Source of the DNA: an uncultured Collinsella sp. | GTDB taxonomy: Bacteria; Actinomycetota; Coriobacteriia; Coriobacteriales; Coriobacteriaceae | NCBI GenBank assembly: GCA_902479205.1 | Contig: CABSNX010000053.1 | Span: 1 to 10,270 of the forward strand | DNA length: 10,270 nucleotides | Direction: 5' to 3' | In this document: positions 1 through 5,855 of the stretch, in pieces | Numbering within the stretch: position 1 is the stretch's first letter | Layout of the letters: each line of letters starts with the position of its first letter | Program-made: the position numbers and the translations under genes | Notes under the pieces: generated by a model | What the model was told of the DNA's origin: nothing | Databases searched by the model: none | What the model saw: the letters and a program-made list of their open reading frames with translations, nothing else

Positions 1-252
1 TCCATGCTTGCGAACCAAAAGCGGCTGCAAGACGCCATGTTCTTGGATTGATTCGCTCAACTCACGAAGTTCAGTTTCGTTAAAGTGAATTCGCGGCTGA
101 TTAGGGTTGGGAACGATATCCTCAATAGGTAGTTTTGTTTCAGATGCGGCATTCGAAGCCGATGCAGCCGAACCACCGGTCTCATACTCGGCCTCTGAGA
201 CCAAAGCATTGAGTCCACGTCCCAATCCGCCACGTTTCTTTACACTAGGCAC
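1..252 (-). CDS. parB: ParB chromosome-partitioning protein, N-terminal 84 residues only
   Basis: ParB binds parS, loads and spreads as a CTP-dependent clamp, and works with ParA to segregate and organise the origin region. Visible here are the start of the protein and its typical N-terminal signature KKRGGLGRGLNAL (residues 5-17). A Ser/Ala-rich linker follows, then the ParB-box start IVPNPNQPR (about residues 45-53) and the beginning of the CTPase/ParB domain (ELRELSESIQEHGVLQPLLV). The gene is cut by the left edge of the window, so the arginine-rich CTP motif, the helix-turn-helix and the dimerisation domain are not seen. I chose the GTG at 252 because it starts right at the family signature. 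It overlaps the parA stop by 8 bp (GTGCCTAG), which implies translational coupling. Truncation is by the sequence end, not by mutation. Confidence 0.95.
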   Translation of the reverse strand, partial: MPSVKKRGGLGRGLNALVSEAEYETGGSAASASNAASETKLPIEDIVPNPNQPRIHFNETELRELSESIQEHGVLQPLLVRKHG

Positions 253-1045
253 GCTTGATCACCTCTTTTGCAAGGTTCATATATGCTTTTGCACCCTTAT
301 TTTGAGGTGCATAGGTAATTACCGGTTCCCCAAAAGACGGAGCTTCGGAGATTTTAACCGTACGGGGGATCAACGTCTTAAATGCCTTATCACCAAAGTA
401 CGATTGAACCTCCTCAACAACCTGATTCGATAGAGAAGTACGCGAGTCATACATGGTCATAAGCACACCGTAGGTGTCTAAGCCCTTGTTCAGACGAGAT
501 TTGACCATCTTCATTGACTCAAGCAGCTTCGTAACGCCCTCGAGTGCGTAATACTCGCACTGGATCGGAATCAAAACGCTGTCTGCTGCGGTCAAAGCGT
601 TGATAGTAAGCAGGCCGAGCGAAGGAGGGCAGTCAATGAAAATAAAATCGAACTCGTCCTGAATCGGCTCAAGCAAATCTTTGAGACGGGTTTCACGAGC
701 AATTGCGCTTACGAGTTCAATTTCCGCGCCTGCAAGCTGAATTGTAGCCGGAATTACGAATACCTTTTTGCAATTTGTATCAAGAACAAGCGATTCTGCC
801 GGCACATCATTCAGCAATGCATCATAGATGCAGTGATCAAGGTCTTCTTTTTCAATTCCGAATCCACTGGTGCTGTTTCCCTGCGGATCAAAATCAACAA
901 TCAGTGTCTTACGACCCTGCTCACCCAGTGCTGCTGCAAGGTTTACAGCCGTCGTTGACTTACCGACGCCGCCTTTTTGATTGATGATTGCAATGATACG
1001 CGTGTCTTTTGCGCTCTTAGAACGCTTAACGTCGCGAAATCCCAC
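245..1045 (-). CDS. parA: ParA/Soj chromosome-partitioning ATPase
   Basis: Deviant-Walker P-loop ATPase that dimerises on ATP, binds nucleoid DNA non-specifically and is stimulated by ParB. In Gram-positives the Soj form also modulates DnaA. The 266-residue protein has the deviant Walker A KGGVGKST (residues 24-31, signature Lys24 and Lys29), the A' motif LIVDFDPQGNST and the Walker B-like FIFIDCPPSLG. The late motif RTVKISEAPSFGEPV is also typical of chromosomal Soj. Length fits the chromosomal short ParA class, with about 15 extra residues before the beta strand and no N-terminal HTH, unlike plasmid ParA Ia. Start is GTG at 1045, preceded by AGGAGG (1050-1055) with a short 4-nt spacer. Three parS sites lie directly upstream (1085-1178), so ParB can bind next to its own operon's start. 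Confidence 0.96.
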   Translation of the reverse strand: MGFRDVKRSKSAKDTRIIAIINQKGGVGKSTTAVNLAAALGEQGRKTLIVDFDPQGNSTSGFGIEKEDLDHCIYDALLNDVPAESLVLDTNCKKVFVIPATIQLAGAEIELVSAIARETRLKDLLEPIQDEFDFIFIDCPPSLGLLTINALTAADSVLIPIQCEYYALEGVTKLLESMKMVKSRLNKGLDTYGVLMTMYDSRTSLSNQVVEEVQSYFGDKAFKTLIPRTVKISEAPSFGEPVITYAPQNKGAKAYMNLAKEVIKRA

Positions 1046-1084
1046 GGTCCCTCCTGGTGTGTATTAAAGCTGTCAAACGGAGGA

Positions 1085-1100
1085 TGTTTCACGTGAAACA
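1085..1100. promoter_or_regulatory. parS site 1 (perfect)
   Basis: The sequence TGTTTCACGTGAAACA is a perfect 16-bp palindrome identical to the well-known ParB-binding consensus. It sits 39 bp upstream of parA's start codon, and it begins exactly 39 bp before the next copy. Confidence 0.97.
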
Positions 1101-1123
1101 TTCCGAATCGATAGCAACTGCTA

Positions 1124-1139
1124 TGTTTCACGTGAAACA
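1124..1139. promoter_or_regulatory. parS site 2 (perfect)
   Basis: Second perfect TGTTTCACGTGAAACA palindrome in the rsmG-parA spacer, 39 bp start-to-start from both flanking copies. It lies in the same helical register as them only approximately, since 39 bp is about 3.7 turns. Confidence 0.97.
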
Positions 1140-1162
1140 CTGCAAGCTGTTAGTAACCATTA

Positions 1163-1178
1163 TGTTTCACGTGAAAAA
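1163..1178. promoter_or_regulatory. parS site 3 (one mismatch)
   Basis: TGTTTCACGTGAAAAA matches 15 of 16 positions of the parS consensus (position 15 is A instead of C). It ends one base before the rsmG stop codon (1180-1182), making it the site closest to rsmG. The retained CACGTG core suggests it still binds ParB, probably more weakly. Confidence 0.88.
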
Positions 1179-1179
1179 T

Positions 1180-1917
1180 CTAGGCAAGCGGATTCTTCTT
1201 TGCCATGCCATTTGCACGAGGCAATGAAACGGATGCTGAATGACTCTTCTTAAGAACAATGAACTCCCTGTGACCCAAGCCTTCAGGCAAATCAATTGCG
1301 TCATTCAGAAGCAAAGTGAAGCCGCAAATCTTAGCTGCTGACATGCCGGAAGCAAGCTCCTCATCCGAAGGATTGCCCTTGGTGATAACAAATAGCCCTC
1401 CATCCTTCAGGTACGGAGCCGCATACTCAACAAGAATCGGTAGAGGGGCCAGTGCGCGGGCGGTTACAACGGAGAACTGCTTCTTATGGCTTCGAGCATA
1501 TTCTTCAAGACGATCATGAACCGCATGAGCATGTTTCAATCCAAGAGCATGGACAAAGGAATTAACCGCATCAACCTTCTTGCCAACAGAGTCAATATAA
1601 GTAGCTTTACGATGCGTGGTTATGGTTAATGGAATACCAGGGAAGCCCGCACCTGTTCCCATATCGAGCAAAGCTCCCTCAGGAGCCTTATTGATATAGG
1701 GGAGCAAAACAAGTGAGTCGAGGATATGAAGTACGGCAGCATCTTCTACGTTAAGAATACGGGTGAGATTGGTTGTCTTATTTGTTTCTAGAACCAAATC
1801 CAAATGCTGAATACATTTTCTCAGCTCAACATCAGTTACGCTCAAGGAATACTCTTTGCAATAGGAAGTTAGACGACTCAACATCTCGTCAGCCTGCTGA
1901 TCAGTAAGTACTAACAA
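1180..1917 (-). CDS. rsmG: 16S rRNA (guanine-N7) methyltransferase RsmG (GidB)
   Basis: SAM-dependent methyltransferase that makes m7G527 (E. coli numbering) in 16S rRNA. Loss of function in other bacteria gives low-level streptomycin resistance. The 245-residue protein shows NLTRI (about residues 50-54), HILDSL (64-69), and the SAM-binding loop LLDMGTGAGFPGIPL (about 83-97). Later comes the VVTARALAPLPILVEYAAPYL segment characteristic of RsmG, and VITKGN. I chose the TTG at 1917 because AAAGGAG (1924-1930) lies six bases before it and the protein then has the usual family length. An upstream TTG at 1965 would add 16 residues but abuts the terminator T-tract. The gene is separated from jag by an intrinsic terminator and is followed by the parS array and parA. 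It is visibly more AT-rich than the dnaN-recF side. Confidence 0.95.
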   Translation of the reverse strand: MLVLTDQQADEMLSRLTSYCKEYSLSVTDVELRKCIQHLDLVLETNKTTNLTRILNVEDAAVLHILDSLVLLPYINKAPEGALLDMGTGAGFPGIPLTITTHRKATYIDSVGKKVDAVNSFVHALGLKHAHAVHDRLEEYARSHKKQFSVVTARALAPLPILVEYAAPYLKDGGLFVITKGNPSDEELASGMSAAKICGFTLLLNDAIDLPEGLGHREFIVLKKSHSASVSLPRANGMAKKNPLA

Positions 1918-1923
1918 CGAAAG

Positions 1924-1930
1924 CTCCTTT
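1924..1930 (-). promoter_or_regulatory. Ribosome binding site deciding the rsmG start
   Basis: On the minus strand this reads AAAGGAG, six bases before a TTG codon at 1917. It is the only good Shine-Dalgarno between the terminator and the conserved part of RsmG, so it supports the shorter TTG start. Confidence 0.75.
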
Positions 1931-1963
1931 CTGACAAAAATCAGTGTATCGAGAACTTTTGAC

Positions 1964-1993
1964 AAAAAAAGGGGACGTGGAAACCACGTCCCC
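1964..1993 (-). terminator. Intrinsic terminator after jag
   Basis: A perfect 10-bp inverted repeat, GGGGACGTGG (1971-1980) and CCACGTCCCC (1984-1993), is separated by a 3-nt loop. On the minus strand it is followed by seven Ts (1964-1970). It would end transcription coming from rpmH through jag. The plus-strand side has only TT after the stem, so it is effectively one-directional. Confidence 0.93.
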
Positions 1994-2013
1994 TTAGCAT
2001 AAGCTCGAGAAGA

Positions 2014-2583
2014 TTATCGAGCAACAATCACCACATGGCGATCAGGGTCAGAACCCTCAGAATGAGTATCGACGGCATCATTGCCACGAAGTGCAATGTG
2101 AACCAGTCGACGCTCGTAGGCATTCATGGGCGGAAGCGAAACACTCTTATGAGTGCGGATGGCACGCTCGGCAGCAGACTGAGCCATGGAGGCGACCTTA
2201 TCCTGACGGCGACTCTTGTATCCCTCGACGTCCACTACAACCGGATACCTAAAGCCAAGCTTGCGGCTCACCAGCAAAGAGAACATAACCTGAAGAGCAT
2301 CAAGAGTGCGACCATGACGGCCAATGAGAACAGCAAGGTCGGGAGCCGTTACATCCAAAATCAGCTCACCCTCGTCGCCCTCATACTCATCGATAGGAGA
2401 GTTGGCAGCATCGAAGTGCGAAAGGATGGAACGCAGGATGGAAATCGCAACATCGGCAATGGTGTCGAGCTCCTCATCGGTCAGCTCTTCACCAGCCTTG
2501 TAGCGCTGTGCAATCTCGGGATAATCGCCCGCGACCTGCGGGGCAACCTCCTCAAGCATATCCTCGATGATCTCTTCAGACAT
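2014..2583 (-). CDS. jag: KhpB/Jag-type RNA-binding protein (KH + R3H domains)
   Basis: Predicted cytoplasmic RNA-binding protein of the Jag/KhpB (EloR) family, linked in other Gram-positives to cell elongation and envelope control. The 189-residue protein has an acidic N-terminal helix region. A KH domain follows with its GxxG loop in VLIGRHGRTLDALQ (about residues 85-98). The C-terminal R3H domain includes MNAYERRLVHIAL, giving the Arg-x3-His motif, and ends in DRHVVIVAR. The separate Jag_N domain found in B. subtilis Jag is absent, as in other actinobacterial versions. The ATG at 2583 is preferred because GGAG (2590-2593) lies six bases upstream. A TTG four codons earlier would swallow that site. 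The gene follows yidC by 44 bp and is last in its operon, before the terminator at 1964-1993. Confidence 0.9.
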   Translation of the reverse strand: MSEEIIEDMLEEVAPQVAGDYPEIAQRYKAGEELTDEELDTIADVAISILRSILSHFDAANSPIDEYEGDEGELILDVTAPDLAVLIGRHGRTLDALQVMFSLLVSRKLGFRYPVVVDVEGYKSRRQDKVASMAQSAAERAIRTHKSVSLPPMNAYERRLVHIALRGNDAVDTHSEGSDPDRHVVIVAR

Positions 2584-2627
2584 AACGTACTCCAAAAGTT
2601 AGGTACCTAAATAAGATTGATATCCCA

Positions 2628-3398
2628 CTACTTCTTCTTGTGCGGGCGCGGCTTCTTCTCGCGACGAGTGACCTCAACCTGCAGCGGAGCGTTCTTAAGA
2701 CGCTCCTCCTCATCGGCCTTCGCCTTGTCGATGACCTTCTGCGTCACAAAAATCTGCTGGATAACCTGCCAAGCAGACGAGACGTCGTAGTACAGCAGAA
2801 CACCAACGGGAAGGCTCCAGCCCATCCAAAGCATCATGACCGTCATGACAACGGCCATCATACGCATGCTCTGAGCCTGCTGGCCGGTCTGGTTGCGCGA
2901 CATATAGAGCTGCGGAATCAGGGTCAGGACGGCGAACAGGATCAGGCAAACCAGCGCAGGCAGTGCAACCATAAAGCCATCGGCAAAGGAAGCGCTCGGC
3001 GTGGTGGTCAGGTCGGGCAGGATGTTGAAGAACGAGAACGTGCCGTTGTTAAAGTACTGCGGCAGGTTGCGCAGCAATGTAAACAGGGCGAACAGGATAG
3101 GCATCTGAATCAGCAGCGGCAGACAGCCAGCCATGGGGTTGAACTTGTTCTCGCTGTAGAACTTCTGCATCTCCTCGGCCTGACGCTGGGGATCGTCGGC
3201 ATAGCGCTCCTGGATCTCGAGCATCTTGGGCTGCAGCACCTGCATGCGAGCCGTCGACTTGGTCGACTTGAGCATAAGCGGCGTCAGCAGCAGACGGATG
3301 ATGACCACCAGGATGATGATGGACAGGCCCCAGTCGACCGCAAAGGTCTGGATGAGCTTGAGCAGCTCGAAAAGGATGTTAACGATCCAATCCCACAT
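2628..3398 (-). CDS. yidC: Membrane protein insertase YidC/OxaA
   Basis: Inserts membrane proteins alone or with SecYEG. The 256-residue protein is a compact Gram-positive/actinobacterial form lacking the large periplasmic domain of E. coli YidC. Hydrophobic segments are visible at about residues 23-43, 92-110, 143-164 and 181-203. The first contains the conserved groove arginine (Arg35 in VVIIRLLLTPLM). A charged, helical cytoplasmic hairpin occupies about 50-85 (QPKMLEIQERYADDPQRQAEEM) and is followed by the family motif NPMAGCLPLLIQMP. The C-terminal tail is strongly basic (KKPRPHKKK), consistent with ribosome contact. I see no lipobox, so it is not a SpoIIIJ-style lipoprotein. The start is well supported: GGAGG nine bases before the ATG. 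It sits between yidD and jag in the rpmH operon. Confidence 0.96.
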   Translation of the reverse strand: MWDWIVNILFELLKLIQTFAVDWGLSIIILVVIIRLLLTPLMLKSTKSTARMQVLQPKMLEIQERYADDPQRQAEEMQKFYSENKFNPMAGCLPLLIQMPILFALFTLLRNLPQYFNNGTFSFFNILPDLTTTPSASFADGFMVALPALVCLILFAVLTLIPQLYMSRNQTGQQAQSMRMMAVVMTVMMLWMGWSLPVGVLLYYDVSSAWQVIQQIFVTQKVIDKAKADEEERLKNAPLQVEVTRREKKPRPHKKK

Positions 3399-3427
3399 GT
3401 AAGTTTTCCTCCGATAGCGAGTGCCCG

Positions 3428-3652
3428 CTAGGGCACAGGGTCATAACCGCCGACGTGCAGGGGATTGCAGCGAGCGATGCGCCTCACGGCAAGCCAGCAG
3501 CCTCTCAAAACACCGTGCTTCTCAATCGCCTGGATGGCGTATTGCGAGCACGTTGGGTAATAAATGCAGGCGTCAGGCAATAAGGGCGAAATAACCTGTT
3601 GATATATGCGAATAGGAGCGATGGCAACACGTCGCAAAACGTGATTGCTCAT
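3428..3652 (-). CDS. yidD: Membrane protein insertion efficiency factor YidD
   Basis: Small membrane-associated protein that aids YidC-dependent insertion. The 74 residues carry the whole family pattern: an amphipathic start IAPIRIYQQVISPLLP, then the CxxYPTCSQYA motif (ACIYYPTCSQYAIQAIEKHG), then RGCWLAVRRIARCNPLHVGGYDPVP. Three or more conserved cysteines are present. The ATG at 3652 overlaps the rnpA stop codon by four bases (ATGA), so translation is probably coupled. A GAGGAG stretch lies inside the end of rnpA. The length is normal for the family. Confidence 0.96.
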   Translation of the reverse strand: MSNHVLRRVAIAPIRIYQQVISPLLPDACIYYPTCSQYAIQAIEKHGVLRGCWLAVRRIARCNPLHVGGYDPVP

Positions 3653-3987
3653 CGCTCCTCCCCGGCAACGCCGGCGCGCTTCATAAGCGAACGCAACGCC
3701 TTGTCCATCTCCTGCGGCGAGGAAAACCTCGTCTTGGGAGTTGCAAACAAGATGATGTCATAACCCGCAACGGGAAATCCGCAGCTGCGGGCGGCCTCGC
3801 GCATCACACGCTTAGATCGGTTGCGCACGACGGCACAACCGAGTCGCTTAGCACCAACGAAGGCGACCCTTCCGGAGTCGCCTTCGCCAACCGATTCACA
3901 TATGGTCATTCGAATCAGAGGGTGATTGAAACGACGCCCCTGACTGAACACATGCTCGAAATCTTGCCGAGACTTAATAGTCTTCAT
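3649..3987 (-). CDS. rnpA: Ribonuclease P protein component
   Basis: Basic protein subunit of RNase P, which binds the catalytic RNA and the 5' leader of pre-tRNA. The 112-residue protein starts with the typical KTIKSRQDFEHVFSQGRRF and carries the RNR signature VVRNRSKRVMREAAR in its conserved helix. These are the hallmarks of the family, and length is normal. It starts 20 bp after the rpmH stop and overlaps yidD by four bases. I see no Shine-Dalgarno in front of its ATG (the preceding bases read CACACATCTCGC), which would suit the low RnpA:L34 ratio expected from a shared transcript. The RNA partner (rnpB) is not in this window. Confidence 0.95.
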   Translation of the reverse strand: MKTIKSRQDFEHVFSQGRRFNHPLIRMTICESVGEGDSGRVAFVGAKRLGCAVVRNRSKRVMREAARSCGFPVAGYDIILFATPKTRFSSPQEMDKALRSLMKRAGVAGEER

Positions 3988-4007
3988 GCGAGATGTGTGT
4001 ATCGCTG

Positions 4008-4142
4008 CTAGACAGTGAGACGCTTGCGGCCCTTGGCGCGACGACGGGCGAGCACGGCACGACCACCCTTAGTGGCCATACGGGCACGGAAGCCATGGGT
4101 CTTGGCACGCTTACGCTTATTAGGCTGATACGTACGCTTCAT
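4008..4142 (-). CDS. rpmH: 50S ribosomal protein L34
   Basis: A 44-residue highly basic ribosomal protein, recognised over its full length: it begins MKRTYQPNKRKRAKTHGF and ends GRAVLARRRAKGRKRLTV. AGGAGG (4151-4156) lies eight bases before the ATG, a strong site suited to high expression. A longer in-frame start upstream (about 4202) is rejected because it would extend past the known N-terminus and this site. It is first in the rnpA-yidD-yidC-jag cluster and is driven by the promoter at 4215-4244. Confidence 0.98.
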   Translation of the reverse strand: MKRTYQPNKRKRAKTHGFRARMATKGGRAVLARRRAKGRKRLTV

Positions 4143-4170
4143 CTTAAGTTCCTCCTGCTGCATTTCGAGT

Positions 4171-4188
4171 GTCCGCGGGGACGCGGAC
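4171..4188 (-). promoter_or_regulatory. Hairpin in the rpmH leader
   Basis: GTCCGCG (4171-4177) and CGCGGAC (4182-4188) form a perfect 7-bp GC-rich stem with a 4-nt loop. It lies between the predicted rpmH transcription start (about 4208) and its ribosome binding site. No T-run follows, so it is not an intrinsic terminator. It may protect the mRNA 5' region or be a protein-binding element; function is unknown. Confidence 0.55.
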
Positions 4189-4214
4189 GCAGATATAGAC
4201 ACGTGAGCTTGAAG

Positions 4215-4244
4215 ATTGTAGGGAAATCAATGTTCAAATGTCAA
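4215..4244 (-). promoter_or_regulatory. Sigma-A/70-type promoter of rpmH
   Basis: On the minus strand TTGACA (4239-4244) is followed by an 18-bp spacer and TACAAT (4215-4220). The -35 is perfect and the -10 matches five of six consensus bases. Transcription would start near 4208, giving a leader of about 65 nt before rpmH. Confidence 0.88.
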
Positions 4245-4340
4245 GAAATCAAAGGTAAAAGGTTGCGCAGTTCACACGGTTCCCCCATAAGCCAAGCTCG
4301 ATTTAGCGGTGCATGGCAACTTTTCACGATATTTCATCGA

Positions 4341-4353
4341 GTTTTCAACAGGT
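4341..4353 (+). promoter_or_regulatory. DnaA-box-like site, variant GTTTTCAACAGGT
   Basis: The 9-mer core TTTTCAACA (4342-4350) differs from the consensus TTATCCACA at two positions. The same 13-mer recurs at 4394-4406 and, inverted, at 7593-7605, all in the two intergenic regions flanking the ATPase-dnaA genes. That placement is the argument that it is a real box in this lineage. Confidence 0.65.
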
Positions 4354-4393
4354 CATGTTGGCAATGTTGAGAACTTTTCGTCCGTTTTCCAAA

Positions 4394-4406
4394 GTTTTCA
4401 ACAGGT
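4394..4406 (+). promoter_or_regulatory. DnaA-box-like site, variant GTTTTCAACAGGT
   Basis: Second copy of the 13-mer, 53 bp from the first. It is preceded by the weaker TTTTCCAAA (4385-4393) and followed by TTGTCGAAA (4416-4424), a 9-mer that also recurs at 7606-7614 next to the third copy. Confidence 0.65.
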
Positions 4407-4487
4407 TTTGAAAGTTTGTCGAAAGATGAGAAACATTGCACGGTGAGCTACTATTTGTTCGAAACCTTTTGGAAGATTGCGAGCGGC

Positions 4488-5840
4488 ATGTCTGACGACT
4501 TTTACACCATGGTCGATTCCGGAGACCCGGCACCCGACAACGAGCACATCACCGGCGTGCGCGAAGAGCGTGACGAAGGTGAACAGACGACAACGCAGGC
4601 GCCAAAAGCCATGTACGCCGCGCGCATCGCCGTCTATGACGACATGCTGTCGACACCGCGTGTGATCGTCATTGATCCGCAAGATGTCCGCACGTATTTG
4701 GAAGAGACGACCAACACCGTCTACCAGTGCATGAAAGAACAAGGTGGCCATATCTCGCTCATGGTCATCCGCGAGATTGTCGAAAACTTTATCCACGCAC
4801 ACTTTGCAGAGCCCATCATCTCGATTCTGGACGGCGGAGACACCATCCGCTTTGCTGACCAAGGACCCGGCATCGACGACAAGGAACGCGCTTTCGACTT
4901 TGGCGTTACCAGCGCAAACAGCAAGATGAAGCGCTATATCCGTGGAACCGGAGCAGGGTTTCCCATGGTGCAGGAGTATTTGGAAAACGCCGGCGGTGCC
5001 GTATCCATCGAGGACAACATGGGCAACGGCACCGTGGTTACGGTAAGCCTGAACCCTAAACGCGTGCAGGAAATCGAGCGTGCCGGCGGACGCGGTGCTG
5101 CCGTGCGGCCCGAGACGGAGCAGCCCACATATCCCCTGCCGGGAGCTTTTGCGCAGCAGCCCATGGCAACGCAGCAGATGCAGCCCCCCGTGGGGCAGAT
5201 GCAGCAGCCCGGAATGCTTCCCACACAAGAGCCCCAGGCGGCATCTATGTCGATGACGCCAAACATGCCAGAGGCCATGCCGCTGGCAGATCAGGATGCA
5301 GCAGCAATGCAGCAGGCGACGGGGGCACCGGGTGGCCAGCAAATGGGCTATCAGCCGTACCAACGGGGATATCCATATCAGCAGATGCCGCCACTGGGGT
5401 ATGGCCAGCAGTTCCCGCAGCAGTACCAGCAGGGATATCAGCAGCCGTACCAGCAGATGCCGCAGCAGCAGTACAACCCCTGGGCCCAACAGATGCCTCT
5501 GCAGCCTTACCAACAGTGGCCTCAAAGTTTTCAACAGCAAATGCCGCCGATGCAGAGTTCTCAACAACCAGCAGCTCAAATGATGTATCCTAATGCAGCA
5601 AATCAGTATGCGCAGCCACAACCGGACGTGTTCGTAAGCGATCGCGGCAACGCCGCGCTGGGCTATCTGGCGCAAAATCAAGCGTGCGGTGCAACCGATC
5701 TGGCGAGGGCGTTTGGAAACTCGGCCCCCACTTGGTCACGCACGCTCAATGACTTGGCGCAGGCCGGCTTGGTCATCAAGCATGGCCAGAAATACCATCT
5801 GACCGAACTCGGCGCCGCTCGCGTGCGAGCTCAGAGCTAA
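4488..5840 (+). CDS. Unnamed GHKL-ATPase protein with Gln-rich linker and C-terminal winged helix
   Basis: Function unknown. Of 450 residues, about 85-190 form a GHKL (histidine-kinase-type) ATPase domain. Its N-box is REIVENFIHAH (Glu96/Asn100), its G1 box DQGPGID (124-130) and its G2 box RGTGAGFPMVQEYL (152-165), with a closing NGTVVTVSL. Residues about 211-380 are low complexity, with roughly 49 Gln in 170 plus many Tyr, Pro and Met. Residues about 384-445 look like a winged helix (GATDLARAFGNSAPTWSRTLNDLAQAGLV...YHLTELG). No dimerisation/phospho-His domain, sensor domain or membrane segment is visible, so it is not a classical sensor kinase. It may be a SpoIIAB/RsbW-like regulator or a DNA-bound ATPase switch. 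The ATG at 4488 (MSDDFYTMVDSGD) is chosen because upstream in-frame codons run into the box cluster; its ribosome binding site is poor (GGAAG, 13 nt away). It ends 15 bp before dnaA, so co-transcription is likely. Confidence 0.85.
   Translation: MSDDFYTMVDSGDPAPDNEHITGVREERDEGEQTTTQAPKAMYAARIAVYDDMLSTPRVIVIDPQDVRTYLEETTNTVYQCMKEQGGHISLMVIREIVENFIHAHFAEPIISILDGGDTIRFADQGPGIDDKERAFDFGVTSANSKMKRYIRGTGAGFPMVQEYLENAGGAVSIEDNMGNGTVVTVSLNPKRVQEIERAGGRGAAVRPETEQPTYPLPGAFAQQPMATQQMQPPVGQMQQPGMLPTQEPQAASMSMTPNMPEAMPLADQDAAAMQQATGAPGGQQMGYQPYQRGYPYQQMPPLGYGQQFPQQYQQGYQQPYQQMPQQQYNPWAQQMPLQPYQQWPQSFQQQMPPMQSSQQPAAQMMYPNAANQYAQPQPDVFVSDRGNAALGYLAQNQACGATDLARAFGNSAPTWSRTLNDLAQAGLVIKHGQKYHLTELGAARVRAQS
5528..5566 (+). 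promoter_or_regulatory. Two DnaA-box-like 9-mers inside the ATPase gene
   Basis: TTTTCAACA (5528-5536) and TTCTCAACA (5558-5566) lie 30 bp apart in the Gln-rich coding tract. The first is part of a 15-bp exact match (CAAAGTTTTCAACAG) to 4390-4404 in the origin intergenic region. They encode Ser-Phe-Gln-Gln and Ser-Ser-Gln-Gln, so chance arising from Gln codons cannot be excluded. Confidence 0.4.
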
Positions 5841-5855
5841 AGAACGGGAGAGACA

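Larger units (their letters stand above)
4143..4487. other. rpmH-ATPase intergenic region: left part of oriC
   Basis: This 345-bp gap holds no gene. Its left third is the rpmH leader and promoter. Its right third (about 4321-4424) holds DnaA-box-like sequences: GTTTTCAACAGGT at 4341-4353 and 4394-4406, TTCTCAACA on the minus strand at 4365-4373, and TTTTCCAAA at 4385-4393. The position, between rpmH and the dnaA operon, is where many Gram-positive origins have a box cluster. The stretch 4245-4320 shows nothing I can interpret. A promoter for the plus-strand ATPase-dnaA operon must lie here, but I cannot identify a convincing one. Confidence 0.7.

Noticed and set aside
943..1140. Short reverse frame with MFHVKH repeats
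   Set aside because: MFHVKH is simply the translation of parS palindromes; the frame overlaps parA.
1085..1178. Possible CRISPR array from regularly spaced repeats
   Set aside because: The 16-bp repeats are parS palindromes, there are only three, the spacers are partly similar to each other, and no cas gene is present.
2035..2610. Plus-strand open frame opposite jag
   Set aside because: Antisense shadow of the KH/R3H gene, without motifs.
2640..3431. Long plus-strand open frame opposite yidC
   Set aside because: It is antisense to an unmistakable YidC, has Gln/Arg/Leu-rich shadow composition and no support.
4143..4202. Longer N-terminus for L34 starting near 4202
   Set aside because: It would translate through the leader hairpin and ribosome binding site and extend beyond the invariant MKRTYQP start.
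5120..5620. Gln-rich tract as a tandem repeat or foreign insertion
   Set aside because: It stays in frame, codon use varies, and no exact repeat unit or flanking duplication is visible. It is better explained as a low-complexity protein linker.
4398..5681. Long antisense open frame (427 codons) across the ATPase gene
   Set aside because: It is a shadow of the CAG-rich tract and GC-rich codons, with Leu/Arg/His-rich composition, no recognisable motif and no ribosome binding site.
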